From Gilliamella sp. Pra-s52 (GTDB lineage Bacteria; Pseudomonadota; Gammaproteobacteria; Enterobacterales; Orbaceae): 64,000 bases of DNA. Shown one piece after another: positions 63,975 through 64,000 of the stretch. The stretch lies in NCBI RefSeq assembly GCF_009795805.1, contig NZ_WTEY01000013.1, positions 1 through 64,000 on the forward strand. The letters are read 5' to 3'. Under the pieces are notes generated by a model. That model saw only the letters and a program-made list of their open reading frames with translations. It was not told the DNA's origin and searched no databases. Position 1 is the first letter of the stretch. The number at the start of each line of letters is the position of its first letter. Position numbers and translations under genes: made by a program.

Positions 63975-64000
63975 TTTTTCGCTCCAGTCGTTTATCAATT

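Overview
The window looks like the chromosome of a low-G+C gammaproteobacterium. Protein sequences and several gene pairs are recognisably enterobacterial (sspA-sspB, yoaA-tsaB, ppiB-lpxH, purE-purK, glnK-amtB, psd-mscM). The strong A+T bias and the mix of genes fit the Orbaceae (Gilliamella/Frischella/Orbus, insect-gut symbionts). That taxonomic guess is inference from sequence character; no rRNA gene is present to test it.

Layout. 1-8.2 kb: the end of a type VI secretion (T6SS) vgrG, a DUF4123 adaptor, an 882-residue VasX-like membrane-active effector, and four tandem copies of its immunity gene. The copies repeat with a period of about 1.3 kb. Each extra copy is preceded by a 102-bp copy of the effector's 3' end, and the last copy is cut off by a decayed IS481-family transposase. 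8.7-9.8 kb: sspA-sspB. 10.7-25.3 kb: a surface-polysaccharide island with rmlB-A-C-D (dTDP-rhamnose), one unclassified glycosyltransferase-like gene, two adjacent MsbA-type lipid A flippase genes, two GT9 and four GT8 glycosyltransferases, probably building LPS core. 25.6-28.5 kb: yoaA, tsaB, grxA. 28.9-31.8 kb: a secreted adhesin-like protein and a YggN-like protein. 31.9-34.0 kb: folD, ppiB, lpxH. 34.0-38.8 kb: molybdate transport and regulation (modABC facing modE-modF, with a ModE-box-like operator between). 39.1-45.4 kb: uvrB, yoaB, a transposon graveyard, purE-purK, dgt. 45.4-47.4 kb: glnK-amtB behind a clear sigma-54 promoter and an NtrC-like site. 47.5-58.5 kb: a hypothetical protein, an EamA transporter, a nucleoside transporter with purine nucleoside phosphorylase, fdhD, a DedA protein, psd-mscM and a sodium/proton-antiporter-like gene. 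58.8-61.1 kb: rep and tRNA-Arg(UCU). 61.1-64 kb: one end of an integrated phage-like element (integrase, excisionase-like protein, small genes, ssb) lying against the tRNA gene.

The strongest candidate for something under-described is the T6SS immunity array. The paralogues are nearly identical except across the first membrane hairpin and its loop, and each extra copy carries a relic of the effector tail that includes the immunity gene's ribosome-binding site. This suggests a way of stacking immunity genes against effector variants. Other points of interest are a ModC without its molybdate-binding C-terminal domain, two adjacent msbA genes, at least four scars of one IS481-type element, and the nitrogen-responsive glnK promoter.

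All assignments come from reading the sequence and from remembered family features. No database search was run.
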